Positions 7,405-16,131 of a stretch of DNA of 64,000 nt are shown in pieces. The position numbers and the translations under genes were made by a program. How positions within the stretch are numbered: position 1 is the stretch's first letter; each line of letters starts with the position of its first letter. The stretch comes from Lacrimispora indolis DSM 755 (GTDB lineage: Bacteria; Bacillota; Clostridia; Lachnospirales; Lachnospiraceae), in contig NZ_AZUI01000001.1 of the NCBI RefSeq assembly GCF_000526995.1, forward strand, positions 2,046,001-2,110,000, read 5' to 3'. The notes under the pieces were generated by a model, which saw only the letters and a list, made by a program, of their open reading frames with translations, made no database searches and was not told where the DNA came from.

Positions 7405-8580
7405 ATGAGTTCGTTAAAAATTGATGTTGGTGGTTTTGAAATGAAAAACCCGTTAATGATTGCTTCAGGTCCGATCAGTTCTAAACTTGACCATTTAAAA
7501 CAGGCTGATGAAAACGGATTTGCCGCCGTAAGCTTAAAGCACACCATGACCTGGCAAAAATTTGCAGCAAAGCCAAGATGGTACAGCGATAGCAAGATTG
7601 GGGTAATTGTAAGTGGGGATCCGCGCTTGGATCCTGAATACACCTTAGATATGATTAGAAAGGCCAAGGAACAGACATCGCTTAAAATAGCGGTGAATCT
7701 GTCCGGAACTCCCAATAACGTGGCATCCTGGGGAGAACTGTCCCATATGATGGAACAGGCGGGAGCAGATGCAATTGAACTGAATTTTAACTGCCCGAAT
7801 TTATTGACAGCTGATGCAAAGACAAAGGCGGTTCTTGGTGCTAATCTTGGCGCTGATCCGGATTCCTGCAGGACTGTTGTGTCAGAGGTTAGAAAGTCAG
7901 TGAAGATTCCGGTGATTGCCAAATTAAATACAGAGAGCGGAAAGCTGATGCCGGTATCCAAAGCCGTGGCAGAAGCGGGCGCTGATATTCTGAATATTCA
8001 TGCGTCTTACCGTAGTGCTCCCGGGCTGGACATTTATAATGGCGGAAAGATGCTGTATCCGGGAAGTGAAAAAGGAAACTTTGGCGCTATTAGCGGCGTA
8101 TGGTCCAAACGGGCCTCAAACCGTTTCATAAATGATGTATATAGAGCTAATACGGGAAAAGCCGTCATCGGCGGCAGCGGATTATATACGTGGCAGGATG
8201 TAGTGGAAACTATCATGTATGGGGCTTCTGCTGTTCAGATGTGCGTCCCTGTTATGCAAAAGGGCTTTGGACTTGGCAAAGAGATTTTAAAGGGTTTGGA
8301 ACAGTTCATGGACGAGTGTGGCTACAGCTCTATAGATGAGATGGTAGGGATTGCATCCAAATATGTGTGTGCTCCGGGAGAGATGGACTACGCAGATGTT
8401 ACAGCACTGATAGATGAGAAACGCTGTATCGGCTGTAAGCAGTGCTTGCCGATTGCACATTGTGATGCGATTACTTATGACAGCGATGCGAAAAAGTGTG
8501 TTGTTGAGGAAGATAAATGCATTGGCTGTGGATTTTGCCGCGGCGTATGTCCGAGAGATGCATTTACATATGTGTTATAG
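7405..8580 (+). CDS. PreA/dihydroorotate-dehydrogenase-like flavoprotein with two Fe-S motifs
   Basis: A 391-aa cytoplasmic protein. Residues 1-300 form a DHODH-type FMN barrel (ASGPISS, IELNFNCPN, KLNTESG, GGSGLYTWQDVVE), and the last 60 residues carry ferredoxin-like motifs CIGCKQCLPIAHC and CIGCGFCRGVCP. This is the layout of PreA, which reduces a ring double bond in pyrimidines. The partner flavoprotein PreT is not nearby, so electrons may come from ferredoxin. Where DPD enzymes have a catalytic Cys (ACGQD) this protein has ANLGAD, so the substrate or chemistry probably differs. ATG 7405 is used because GGAGGAGG precedes it; the in-frame start at 7354 lies over the operator. First gene of the operon. 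Confidence 0.85.
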   Translation: MSSLKIDVGGFEMKNPLMIASGPISSKLDHLKQADENGFAAVSLKHTMTWQKFAAKPRWYSDSKIGVIVSGDPRLDPEYTLDMIRKAKEQTSLKIAVNLSGTPNNVASWGELSHMMEQAGADAIELNFNCPNLLTADAKTKAVLGANLGADPDSCRTVVSEVRKSVKIPVIAKLNTESGKLMPVSKAVAEAGADILNIHASYRSAPGLDIYNGGKMLYPGSEKGNFGAISGVWSKRASNRFINDVYRANTGKAVIGGSGLYTWQDVVETIMYGASAVQMCVPVMQKGFGLGKEILKGLEQFMDECGYSSIDEMVGIASKYVCAPGEMDYADVTALIDEKRCIGCKQCLPIAHCDAITYDSDAKKCVVEEDKCIGCGFCRGVCPRDAFTYVL

Positions 8581-8595
8581 AAAGGATAGCAGAAC

Positions 8596-9837
8596 ATGAA
8601 TATAACTGAAAAAATATTAGCCAAAGCGGCTGGACTGGATCGTGTGGAGCCAGGACAAATTATAGAGGTTAAAGTAGATGCGGCATTTACGGTGGAAAAG
8701 CAGGGCCCTTTGTTTTTTTCAGAATTCCGTAAGCTGGGTTTGAAAATATGGGATAAAGAGAAGGCCATTATTCTGGTGGATCATGGCACGCCTCCCAGCA
8801 AGGTTATGGATGCAGATTTAATTACCGACACCATCCGTTTTGCAGAAGAATATGATTTACCCCTTTATAACTCTGAGGGAATCTGTCATCAGATCATGCC
8901 GGAGAAAGGCCATATCCTTCCAGGCTATGCCTATGTGGGAACAGATTCTCACACCACGACTTATGGCGCGTTAGGCGCATTTTCCACAGGAATTGGAGCT
9001 ACTGAGATGGCCTGGGTATTTAATAAGGGCAGCATCTGGATGAAGGTTCCCAGTTCGATTCTCATCAATATTGAGGGAGAGCTTTCTGAATATGTATGTG
9101 GAAAAGATGTGGCGCTTTATGTGATGACCCTTTTAGGAACGGATGGGGCAAGCTATAAAGCCATTGAGTACAGAGGCAGCAGCATCCGCCAGCTCAGCAT
9201 TGATTCCCGTTCCTCTCTTTGCAATATGGCTGTGGAAGCGGGAGCAAAAAATGGGATTATCGAAGCTGATGAGAAAACAGTGGAATATATCAAGGAACGA
9301 TCAGAACGCAGTTTTGAAATCGTCCACTCTGACCCTGATGCAGTCTATGAAAAGGTAATCAATATTGACGGAAGCAAGCTAGAGCCTATGGTGGCGAAGC
9401 CAGGCGGTTCCCAGCATTCTGTTCCAGTCAGTGAAGTGGTGGGAACGCCATTTACAAGAGCGCTTCTTGGAACCTGTACCAACGGAAGAATGGAAGATTT
9501 CCACATTGCCCGTGATATCATCAAAGGTAAAAAGATTTCTCCAAGTGTACGCCTTCAGGTGATCCCAGGATCCAGAACCATTTTCAGGCAGTGTGTTGAA
9601 GAAGGAATTGTTCAGGACTTTCTGGATGCGGGAGCGATCTGGTGCAATCCTCAGTGCGGACCATGTGCAGGCGGCCATTACGGACTTCTGGGAAAAAATG
9701 AAGTATGTCTGAGCACCTCCAACCGGAATATGGTTGGAAGAATGGGAGATCCCACATCTCAGGTTTACTTAACGTCCCCGGCAGTTGTGGCAGCGTCTGT
9801 TATAAGCGGCAGGATTACAGATCCTAGAAAGATTTGA
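8596..9837 (+). CDS. Aconitase-superfamily large subunit (LeuC/homoaconitase type), Fe-S intact
   Basis: A 413-aa hydro-lyase large subunit of the LeuC/HacA/dimethylmaleate hydratase group, which moves or adds water on a hydroxy-di- or tricarboxylate. The substrate loop VDHGTPPSK, the GTDSHTTTYGALGAF motif near residue 117 and all three [4Fe-4S] ligands are present: Cys near 293 in GTCTNG and the two Cys near 354 and 357 in CGPC. It starts 15 bases after the preceding gene and is followed 11 bases later by its small subunit. Leucine synthesis is unlikely because leuA and leuB are absent. The exact substrate cannot be read from sequence. Confidence 0.88.
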   Translation: MNITEKILAKAAGLDRVEPGQIIEVKVDAAFTVEKQGPLFFSEFRKLGLKIWDKEKAIILVDHGTPPSKVMDADLITDTIRFAEEYDLPLYNSEGICHQIMPEKGHILPGYAYVGTDSHTTTYGALGAFSTGIGATEMAWVFNKGSIWMKVPSSILINIEGELSEYVCGKDVALYVMTLLGTDGASYKAIEYRGSSIRQLSIDSRSSLCNMAVEAGAKNGIIEADEKTVEYIKERSERSFEIVHSDPDAVYEKVINIDGSKLEPMVAKPGGSQHSVPVSEVVGTPFTRALLGTCTNGRMEDFHIARDIIKGKKISPSVRLQVIPGSRTIFRQCVEEGIVQDFLDAGAIWCNPQCGPCAGGHYGLLGKNEVCLSTSNRNMVGRMGDPTSQVYLTSPAVVAASVISGRITDPRKI

Positions 9838-9848
9838 GGTGACTAACT

Positions 9849-10349
9849 ATGGTGATACATAACAAAGTATTTGGTGTTTACGGACCCAATGTGGCGGCAG
9901 AGCAGATTGCATCTTCTACCCATGTGACAGCAGTAACGCCTGAGGGTCTGGCAGCGGCATGTATGAAGGACATTGATTCTCAGTTTCATGAGAAACTAAA
10001 GGATGGGAATATTATGGTGGCCGCACAGAATTTCGGCTGCAACTCCAGCCGTGAGTGGGCTCCCAGAGCTCTTAAATTTTCAGGGGTAAATCTTGTAATC
10101 GCAGACAGTTTTGCAAGAATATTTTTTCGGAATGCCATTAATATAGGATTTCCAATTATTGAATGTGACAATATCTGTGATTTTTGTAAAGAGGGAGATG
10201 AGCTTGAAGTGGATCTCTCAAAGGGAATCATCAAGAACGTAACCCAGAAAACAGAGACTAAGGGTACGGTGCTTCCGGACTTCCTTCTGGATATTATGAC
10301 CGCAGGCGGTTTGTTGAATAAGCTGAAGGCCGAAACGGAGGGGAAATAG
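9849..10349 (+). CDS. Aconitase-superfamily small subunit (LeuD type)
   Basis: A 166-aa partner of the preceding large subunit; it supplies the swivelling domain of the active site. The signature NFGCNSSREWAPRALK near residues 58-73 matches the canonical GCGSSREHAP box with its catalytic Ser and Arg. The length is normal for LeuD-type proteins. ATG 9849 has a GAGGTGA site. The gene abuts the M24-like gene (1-base gap). Confidence 0.88.
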   Translation: MVIHNKVFGVYGPNVAAEQIASSTHVTAVTPEGLAAACMKDIDSQFHEKLKDGNIMVAAQNFGCNSSREWAPRALKFSGVNLVIADSFARIFFRNAINIGFPIIECDNICDFCKEGDELEVDLSKGIIKNVTQKTETKGTVLPDFLLDIMTAGGLLNKLKAETEGK

Positions 10350-10350
10350 A

Positions 10351-11445
10351 ATGAAAGTTCAGAAAATCGGACTGCTCAGGACGATAACCTCTGAGCTAGA
10401 GGCAGATGGATTTCTCGTCTACAGCCCCCAGTGGCACAAGGAAAATTACCGTTTTCTGACAGAACAGAATTTTATCGGACCATTTGGAATTGTCCTGTAT
10501 CTGGCAAAAACAGATAGGACCTATGTGATTTATGGCTCAGAGTGGGATCAATGTAAAAATGAACCCTTATTAAAGGGAGTGACTGTTTACAGCGCAGATC
10601 CTTACGGTACAGTAACCCGGCTTTTAAAAGAGGCTGGGGTGAAGAACATGGCAATATCAGGAAAAAGATATATGCCTCTTAATCTGGCTCAGGCTGTTGA
10701 AGCGGCAGGCGTCTCCTGTATCCCGGGCGAAGGGAAGCTTGAGACTGCCAGAATGCAGAAAACAGAGGAAGAGATCGGCTATTTAAGACAGGCCGTAAGC
10801 CTGGCAGATCAGGCATGGATCGTATTTATGAAGGGCGTGGCCGACGGTCTTAATGAGTACCAGATTGTGGCTGAGGTTGAGCATTACATCAAGCGCCATG
10901 GCGCCGAGGATTCCTTTATGCTGCTGGCCACAGGCGGGGAAGATGTGTATGGTATGACGCCGCCCATGATGCGTGTAGCCCAGCCTGGTCAGATGGTGCG
11001 TACAGAGATAACGCCCCAGGTCAATGGCTGGTGGGCCCAGATCTGCCGTACCTGTGTGAAGGGGAAGGCTAATGATAATCAGAAGAAAGCCTTTGACATT
11101 TTCCTGGAGGCAGAACAGGCCGGCTTTGACATGATACGCCCCGGCGTGAATATCAGTGATGTGGCCAAAGCAGAAAATGATGTGTTCCGTAAGTATGGCT
11201 ATGGTGAATACTGTACTGAGAAATATACCAGAGTGAGAGGCCACGGACATGGCCTAGACTTAGATGAGATGCCTCTGGTATTAGAGTCTACTGATTTGGT
11301 GTTAAAGGAAAACATGGTGGTAGTGATTCATCCCAATACCTTCAGTCCGCTGTGTGGCTACATGGTATTTGGGGATCCTGTACTGATCACAAAGGATGGA
11401 TATGAGCTGCTTTCCGTTACAGAGCGTAAGCTGTTTGAGGTGTAG
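10351..11445 (+). CDS. Creatinase/M24-like protein lacking metal ligands
   Basis: A 364-aa two-domain protein of the creatinase/Xaa-Pro dipeptidase fold: an N-terminal creatinase_N-like domain (about 1-125) and a pita-bread M24 domain (about 130-364). The family places two Asp, one His and two Glu on the metals. Here the regions read RTEITPQVNGWWAQICRT (Glu and Gln at the Asp positions, near 218-229), GHGHGLDLDEMP (His kept, near 297), VVIHPNTF (His for Glu, near 325) and VFGDPVL (Asp for Glu, near 339). Classical metallopeptidase activity is therefore unlikely. Creatinase and ectoine hydrolase show that this fold can hydrolyse small C-N bonds, a reasonable but unproven role. Confidence 0.8.
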   Translation: MKVQKIGLLRTITSELEADGFLVYSPQWHKENYRFLTEQNFIGPFGIVLYLAKTDRTYVIYGSEWDQCKNEPLLKGVTVYSADPYGTVTRLLKEAGVKNMAISGKRYMPLNLAQAVEAAGVSCIPGEGKLETARMQKTEEEIGYLRQAVSLADQAWIVFMKGVADGLNEYQIVAEVEHYIKRHGAEDSFMLLATGGEDVYGMTPPMMRVAQPGQMVRTEITPQVNGWWAQICRTCVKGKANDNQKKAFDIFLEAEQAGFDMIRPGVNISDVAKAENDVFRKYGYGEYCTEKYTRVRGHGHGLDLDEMPLVLESTDLVLKENMVVVIHPNTFSPLCGYMVFGDPVLITKDGYELLSVTERKLFEV

Positions 11446-11457
11446 AAGGAGGATTAT

Positions 11458-12468
11458 ATGAAGCGTGGATATATGGATTGGGATAAAAATCTGCTGCCTC
11501 TGTCTGCCCTTGAGGAAAGAAGGCAGGCACTGATGAAAGAGGCTGCCAAGATGAATGTACAGGCAGTAGTGGTTTACGGTGATGTGTATTCAGCAGATGA
11601 ACTATCCTATTATGTGAATTATGCACCTTACTGGTGTAACAGTGTGGCAGTGATAACTGAAAAAGAGGTTTATATGGTGACAGGCCATAATAACCGTGTC
11701 AATCCCTGGATACATACTCTGACCGGAATTGAAGAGGAGAAGCTGTTAGCCTCAGGCTTTAAGGTGCCGGCCCGGACAGCGCAGTCCTTAAAGGAACGTT
11801 TCCCTCAGGGCGGACGGATTGGAATGATAGGAAAATATATCATGGCAGATTTGGGAGATGCATTGAAAGTGCAGGGATTTGAACTGGTTGCCATAGATGA
11901 TATACAAACGAAACTTATGCAGACAACAGATGACTCCTACAGAGAGATGGCTTCAAAAGCAGCCGTAATCCTGCACCAGGCATTTGAACGGGGGGCAGAA
12001 GAATATGCCCGGAGCGGAAGTTCCAAAACCGTGACTGCAGAAATCGAGTATGGAGCCAGGAAAAATGGTGCAATGGATATCGTACTCTATGTTTCCCATG
12101 AGGGGAATTCCTTTGGTCTTCCTGTTACAATGGAGGATGCAGGTGGTAAATGGACGGTCTGCGGGTTGATGCAGTACTTAGGTATTTGGGTCAAGCTGAC
12201 GAAGACCTTTGGTGCAGTTACGACAGCAGTGGACAGACAGCTGGAAGCAGTGGCTCTTGAGCTGTTACCTGGAAGAGCAGTACCTTGTGGGGCGGAAGGC
12301 TTTGAGATTATCGTTGAGGTATTGTCGGACGTCATCTCAGATCTGAACCAGGCGGCATGTGAGATTACTACAGATCAGGTTCTATATGTGGCGGTGCATG
12401 AAAAGAAAAGTGGTATTTGTTGCAGCAATATGTACCGTATTACAGAGAAGGGAGCAGTTGTTTTATGA
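11458..12468 (+). CDS. Second creatinase/M24-like protein, strongly diverged
   Basis: A 336-aa protein with a creatinase_N-like first half (SALEERRQALMKEAAKMNV..., ELSYYVNYAPYW) followed by a shortened M24-like half (EIEYGARKNGAMDIVLYVSHEG...). None of the usual metal-ligand motifs can be found in the second half. It is a distant paralogue of the preceding gene and might form a heteromer with it. AAGGAGG lies 6 bases before ATG 11458. The stop overlaps the next start (ATGA), indicating translational coupling to the second hydratase set. Function unknown. Confidence 0.7.
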   Translation: MKRGYMDWDKNLLPLSALEERRQALMKEAAKMNVQAVVVYGDVYSADELSYYVNYAPYWCNSVAVITEKEVYMVTGHNNRVNPWIHTLTGIEEEKLLASGFKVPARTAQSLKERFPQGGRIGMIGKYIMADLGDALKVQGFELVAIDDIQTKLMQTTDDSYREMASKAAVILHQAFERGAEEYARSGSSKTVTAEIEYGARKNGAMDIVLYVSHEGNSFGLPVTMEDAGGKWTVCGLMQYLGIWVKLTKTFGAVTTAVDRQLEAVALELLPGRAVPCGAEGFEIIVEVLSDVISDLNQAACEITTDQVLYVAVHEKKSGICCSNMYRITEKGAVVL

Positions 12469-13724
12469 ATATGATAGAAAAAATCCTGGCCAAGGCCAGC
12501 GGGAGAAAGGAAGTAAAGCCTGGAGACGTGGTGGTAGCCAATGTAGATACCCTTTTGCTTCATGACCTAAGCGGTTATATTACCGCCAATGTATTTGACA
12601 ATGAAGTAAAAAAGGAGATGCGTTATCCGGAACGTGTGGCAATGGTATTTGATCATCATTTCTCACCACCTACGGAGCAGAGGGCGGAGGTGTTGGAGAG
12701 AAATCGTGAGTTTGCCAGAAGGTACCACATTAACCTGTTTGACTGTGGCTCCGGTAATATCCACAACGTAGGAGAAAGAACTGGCTTTGTACGTCCGGGA
12801 ACCATTGTGGTAGGCTCTGACAGCCATACTCCTGTGCACGGAACTATGGGCTGCTTTGCTACTGGACTGGGAAATAATTCCAACGCAGCTACTGTAATGG
12901 CTTATGGAAAAGCCTGGTTTATGGTGCCAAAGACCATCAAAATTGAACTGACCGGCCATACAAAGCCAGGAGTGACCCCAAGAGATGTGGCATTGTGGCT
13001 CACCGGCCAGATCGGAGAGGGCGGGGCTGTTTACCGTGCAATTCATTTTACCGGCCAATTTATAAAAGATCTGGATGTATGGGACAGATGGCTGTTTCCG
13101 TTAATCACGATTGATGTGGGAGGCAAATGTGCTTTTATCGATCCGGATGAGAAAACCATTGAATTTATTAAGAAATATACGGATGAGCCTTTCGACGTGA
13201 TTACCTCTGATCCTGACTGTGAGTATGAGAAAGTGATGAGCTTTGACATCAGCAGTCTGGAACCCCAGGTTGCAGCATCTCCCACCCTTGGAAATGTAAA
13301 GCCAGCCGGTGGCTTTGCCGGAAAACCGGTTCAGTGGGCAGAGCTGGGCGGCCACGGCGGTGGTCGTATAGAAGATTTCAGACAGGCGGCAGAGATTTTA
13401 AAGGGACGTAAACTGGCTTCCGGCGTAAAATTCAATGCTGTTCCAAGCAGCAGGGAGACTTTCCAGCAATGTCTGGAAGAAGGTATCGTGGAAATCTTCC
13501 ATCAGGCAGGGGCTTCCTGGTTCCCGGCCAGTACCGGATCCAACCAGGCTATCAATATGGGAGCTTTGTCAAAGAATGAGGCTATGATTTCCACCCATGC
13601 CCGCAACTTCCCGGGAAGAAACGGCAGTCCTGAGGCAATCATGTATCTGAGCTCTGCATACACTGTGGCGGCATCTGCTGTAAAAGGCTGTGTGGCAGAT
13701 CCCAGAGAGTTTTTGGAGGGTTGA
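12465..13724 (+). CDS. Aconitase-superfamily large subunit without Fe-S cysteines
   Basis: A 419-aa paralogue of the large subunit at 8596. The fold motifs are kept (FDHHFSPPT, GSDSHTPVHGTMGCFATGLG near residue 118, FKNAVPSSR-like FNAVPSSRETFQQ). All three cluster ligands are gone: the GTCTNG region reads LGGHGGGRIEDF near 295, and the CGPC region reads PASTGSNQAINMG near 353. The reading frame is intact and well conserved elsewhere, so this is not simple decay. It may act without a cluster, or as a non-catalytic partner. ATG 12465 overlaps the stop of the previous gene. Two LeuD-type genes follow directly. Confidence 0.82.
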   Translation: MNMIEKILAKASGRKEVKPGDVVVANVDTLLLHDLSGYITANVFDNEVKKEMRYPERVAMVFDHHFSPPTEQRAEVLERNREFARRYHINLFDCGSGNIHNVGERTGFVRPGTIVVGSDSHTPVHGTMGCFATGLGNNSNAATVMAYGKAWFMVPKTIKIELTGHTKPGVTPRDVALWLTGQIGEGGAVYRAIHFTGQFIKDLDVWDRWLFPLITIDVGGKCAFIDPDEKTIEFIKKYTDEPFDVITSDPDCEYEKVMSFDISSLEPQVAASPTLGNVKPAGGFAGKPVQWAELGGHGGGRIEDFRQAAEILKGRKLASGVKFNAVPSSRETFQQCLEEGIVEIFHQAGASWFPASTGSNQAINMGALSKNEAMISTHARNFPGRNGSPEAIMYLSSAYTVAASAVKGCVADPREFLEG

Positions 13725-13727
13725 GAA

Positions 13728-14225
13728 ATGGAGAGAGAAGGACGATGCTGGAAATTCGGTGACAATATTCCCACAGACCAGATTGTGAAAGCAGACAGAG
13801 TCCTGCTCAGCCTTGACGAGATGGCCAAACATGTGTTGGAAAACTTAAATCCTGATTTTCCTAAAAACGTAAAAAAGGGTGATATCCTGGTGGCAGGGAA
13901 GCATTTTGGACAGTCCTCAGGCCGCGCCGTAGCACCAAAGGCGATCAAAGCCACAGGCGTGGGCGCAGTGATTGTAGAGTATGCATCACGGCTGTTTTAC
14001 AGGAACAGTTTTGAGATAGGACTTCCCCTTCTGGAATGTGTGGGAATTACCCAGGGAGTCAGTGACGGAGATATCATTTCTGTCAATATGGAAAACGGTC
14101 TGATTGTCAACAAAACCACAGGAAAGGAATTTCATGCCAGACCCATTGATCCGTTCCTGATGGAAATGCTGGATGCCGGAGGTCTGATAGCTTTCGGACC
14201 AAAGATTGATGAATATCAAATATAA
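13728..14225 (+). CDS. Aconitase-superfamily small subunit, second set (copy a)
   Basis: A 165-aa LeuD/HacB-type small subunit 3 bases after the cluster-less large subunit. Motifs: WKFGDNIPTDQIVKADR at the N-terminus, and GKHFGQSSGRAVAPKAIKAT near residues 57-76. The last replaces the canonical GCGSSREHAP box, keeping the two Ser but moving the Arg by one place. It is a close tandem paralogue of the next gene (most of the central 60 residues are identical) and differs from the small subunit at 9849. Confidence 0.85.
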   Translation: MEREGRCWKFGDNIPTDQIVKADRVLLSLDEMAKHVLENLNPDFPKNVKKGDILVAGKHFGQSSGRAVAPKAIKATGVGAVIVEYASRLFYRNSFEIGLPLLECVGITQGVSDGDIISVNMENGLIVNKTTGKEFHARPIDPFLMEMLDAGGLIAFGPKIDEYQI

Positions 14226-14243
14226 TGATTTGGTGGTGATATA

Positions 14244-14747
14244 GTGAGTGAGATAAAAGGAAGAGTGTGGAAATTTGGTGACAATATTCCCACAGATCAG
14301 ATAGTAAGAGTGGATCGAGCCTTGGGTGATATGGCGGAGATGGCCAAACACGTTTTGGAAAACTATAATCCGGAATTCCCGAAGAAGGTTCAGAAAGGGG
14401 ATATTCTTGTAGCTGGAAAGCATTTTGGCCAGTCCTCAGGCAGGGCCGTGGCACCAAAGGCGATCAAGGCTACCGGCGTGGGTGCCGTGGTGGTAGAGTA
14501 TGCTTCCAGGTTATTTTACAGAAATGCTTTTGAAGTAGGACTACCCCTTGTAGAATGTCCGGGAATTACAGATCATGTATCAGAAGGGGATTGTCTGTCC
14601 GTGGACATGGCAACAGGAAAGGTGAAAAATGAGACCACCGGTGATGTGTTGCAGGCACAGCCGGTAGATTCTTTCCTGATGGAGATGTTAGATGCCGGCG
14701 GTCTCATTGCCTTTGGTCCCAGAATTGATGAGTGGAAGGCTGACTGA
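14244..14747 (+). CDS. Aconitase-superfamily small subunit, second set (copy b)
   Basis: A 167-aa tandem duplicate of the previous gene, sharing WKFGDNIPTDQIV, GKHFGQSSGRAVAPKAIKAT and the terminal LIAFGPRIDEW. GTG 14244 is the start, with GGTGGTG just upstream. Differences are concentrated in the substrate-facing middle and the last third, so the copies may serve different substrates with the one large subunit or form a mixed complex. The stop overlaps the next ATG by one base. Confidence 0.85.
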   Translation: MSEIKGRVWKFGDNIPTDQIVRVDRALGDMAEMAKHVLENYNPEFPKKVQKGDILVAGKHFGQSSGRAVAPKAIKATGVGAVVVEYASRLFYRNAFEVGLPLVECPGITDHVSEGDCLSVDMATGKVKNETTGDVLQAQPVDSFLMEMLDAGGLIAFGPRIDEWKAD

Positions 14748-15763
14748 TGGAGTTCGCTGTTGGTTTTATATTATTCTGGTGTGTAAGTTATCTGGGATAT
14801 CTGGGAGGCAGACACTTAAAAGTGTCTGCCCCTGCTATTTTAGGCCCTGTTGCCTGTTTTATGATCCTGACCCTTCTCGGGATTCGCCTTCCGGTTCCTT
14901 CATTCCAGAAACCACTTTTATCGGTGATCACAGGAGTGTTTCTGGGGCTGCGGATGAACCACAGTTTAAAAGGCGTGTACAGGCAGCTGCTAGTGTATGT
15001 TACTGGGCTTATTTTGTTATCCCTGGCGGGCATCTGGGTTCTGACAACTATGGGAATTGACAGGGAGACAGCCTTTTTTGCAGCTATGCCCGGCGGTATG
15101 GCTGAAATTACCCTGATGTCCCTCAATTATCATTCCGACCCCTTTGTGACCGTATTGCTTCAATCCTCCAGAATGCTGATCTCCATGACATTTTTCTCCT
15201 CTTTGGCTGCAAAATACAGGAGGTGCCCGGAGGAGAGAACAGATAACATGAGGTCAGTAAGCGGAAAAAAGATCTCCTTGCTTCTGTGGGGCATTCTAAT
15301 TCTGATTTCCCTGGCGGCTGCTAAGCTCTTAGATCTATTTCACATGCCGGCGGCTAATATTCTGGGCTCTATGCTGGTGGTGGGAGCGGCTGTAAGGAAA
15401 GCGAACCTGGAATGTAAAATAAACAGGAAATTACAGACTATGGTGCAGATTGGGATTGGTGGCTTGACAGGGGTTTCCATATCCAGGGAGAGTATGATGG
15501 AATTTCCCCACTATGTGTTACCTGTCATTTTGCTGAGTCTGCTTGTGGTGGGCTTTGGACTTTTGATGGCATATCTCCTGATGAAGCTGACGGGTTGGGA
15601 TAAGCTTACCTGTATTTTAAGCTGCTGCCCGGCAGGACTTTCTCCTACAATCATGGTGGCCATGGAATATGGGGCGGATACAGATATTGTAACGATCTTT
15701 CAGGTGATTCGAATGGTGACAGTGCTTCTCATGACTCCAGTGATGATCAGGTTTTTGGTATAG
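14747..15763 (+). CDS. AbrB-family (duplicated-domain) membrane protein, putative transporter
   Basis: A 338-aa polytopic membrane protein with about ten hydrophobic segments in two related halves, the AbrB/'putative ammonia monooxygenase' family (PF05145). The family signature FFAAMPGGMAEITLMS appears in half one (about residues 108-123) and a related SCCPAGLSPTIMVAM in half two. Members often sit with carboxylate catabolism genes and are thought to be transporters or regulators of export; no substrate is established. It is the last gene of the operon, overlapping the previous stop. Confidence 0.75.
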   Translation: MEFAVGFILFWCVSYLGYLGGRHLKVSAPAILGPVACFMILTLLGIRLPVPSFQKPLLSVITGVFLGLRMNHSLKGVYRQLLVYVTGLILLSLAGIWVLTTMGIDRETAFFAAMPGGMAEITLMSLNYHSDPFVTVLLQSSRMLISMTFFSSLAAKYRRCPEERTDNMRSVSGKKISLLLWGILILISLAAAKLLDLFHMPAANILGSMLVVGAAVRKANLECKINRKLQTMVQIGIGGLTGVSISRESMMEFPHYVLPVILLSLLVVGFGLLMAYLLMKLTGWDKLTCILSCCPAGLSPTIMVAMEYGADTDIVTIFQVIRMVTVLLMTPVMIRFLV

Positions 15764-15839
15764 GTTAGCGAACATGAAGGGTATGCGGAAGTGCGCAGGT
15801 AAGCCATGTGCTGAGTGCCAGGCTGAGTAGCCGCCCAAT

Positions 15840-16052
15840 GGATCGCTTTCGCCGGAATTAGCTCAGGGACAGTGGTTATTAGACAGTGGAGAATGGAAAT
15901 ATCTGCGGAATGATAATACATATGCCATATCTTGCTGGGTAAAGAATCCAGCAGATGGCAAGTGGTATCACTTTGATGGAAATGGCTATATGAATAAGGG
16001 GTGGTTCCAGGATATGGATGGAAAATGGTATTACGATTATGGATTCAGCTGA
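15840..16052 (+). pseudogene. Cell-wall-binding-repeat remnant
   Basis: An open frame without a start codon or ribosome binding site reads GEWKYLRNDNTYAISCWVKN, DGKWYHFDGNGYMNKGWF and DGKWYYDYGFS, then stops at 16050. These are two to three choline-binding-type repeats from the end of a surface or lysin protein. The N-terminal enzymatic part is missing. It lies between the operon and the MATE gene, a junction of pasted segments. Confidence 0.7.
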
Positions 16053-16131
16053 GCCACTTGCAAACCGATTATAAGAGGCTTATAATTAATTACAAAATAT
16101 ACTAAAAAGATATCGGGATGAGGTAAATTCG

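Noticed and set aside
12417..12464. Upstream start for the second aconitase large subunit
   Set aside because: The extension runs inside the previous gene; ATG 12465 overlaps its stop and aligns with the paralogue's start.
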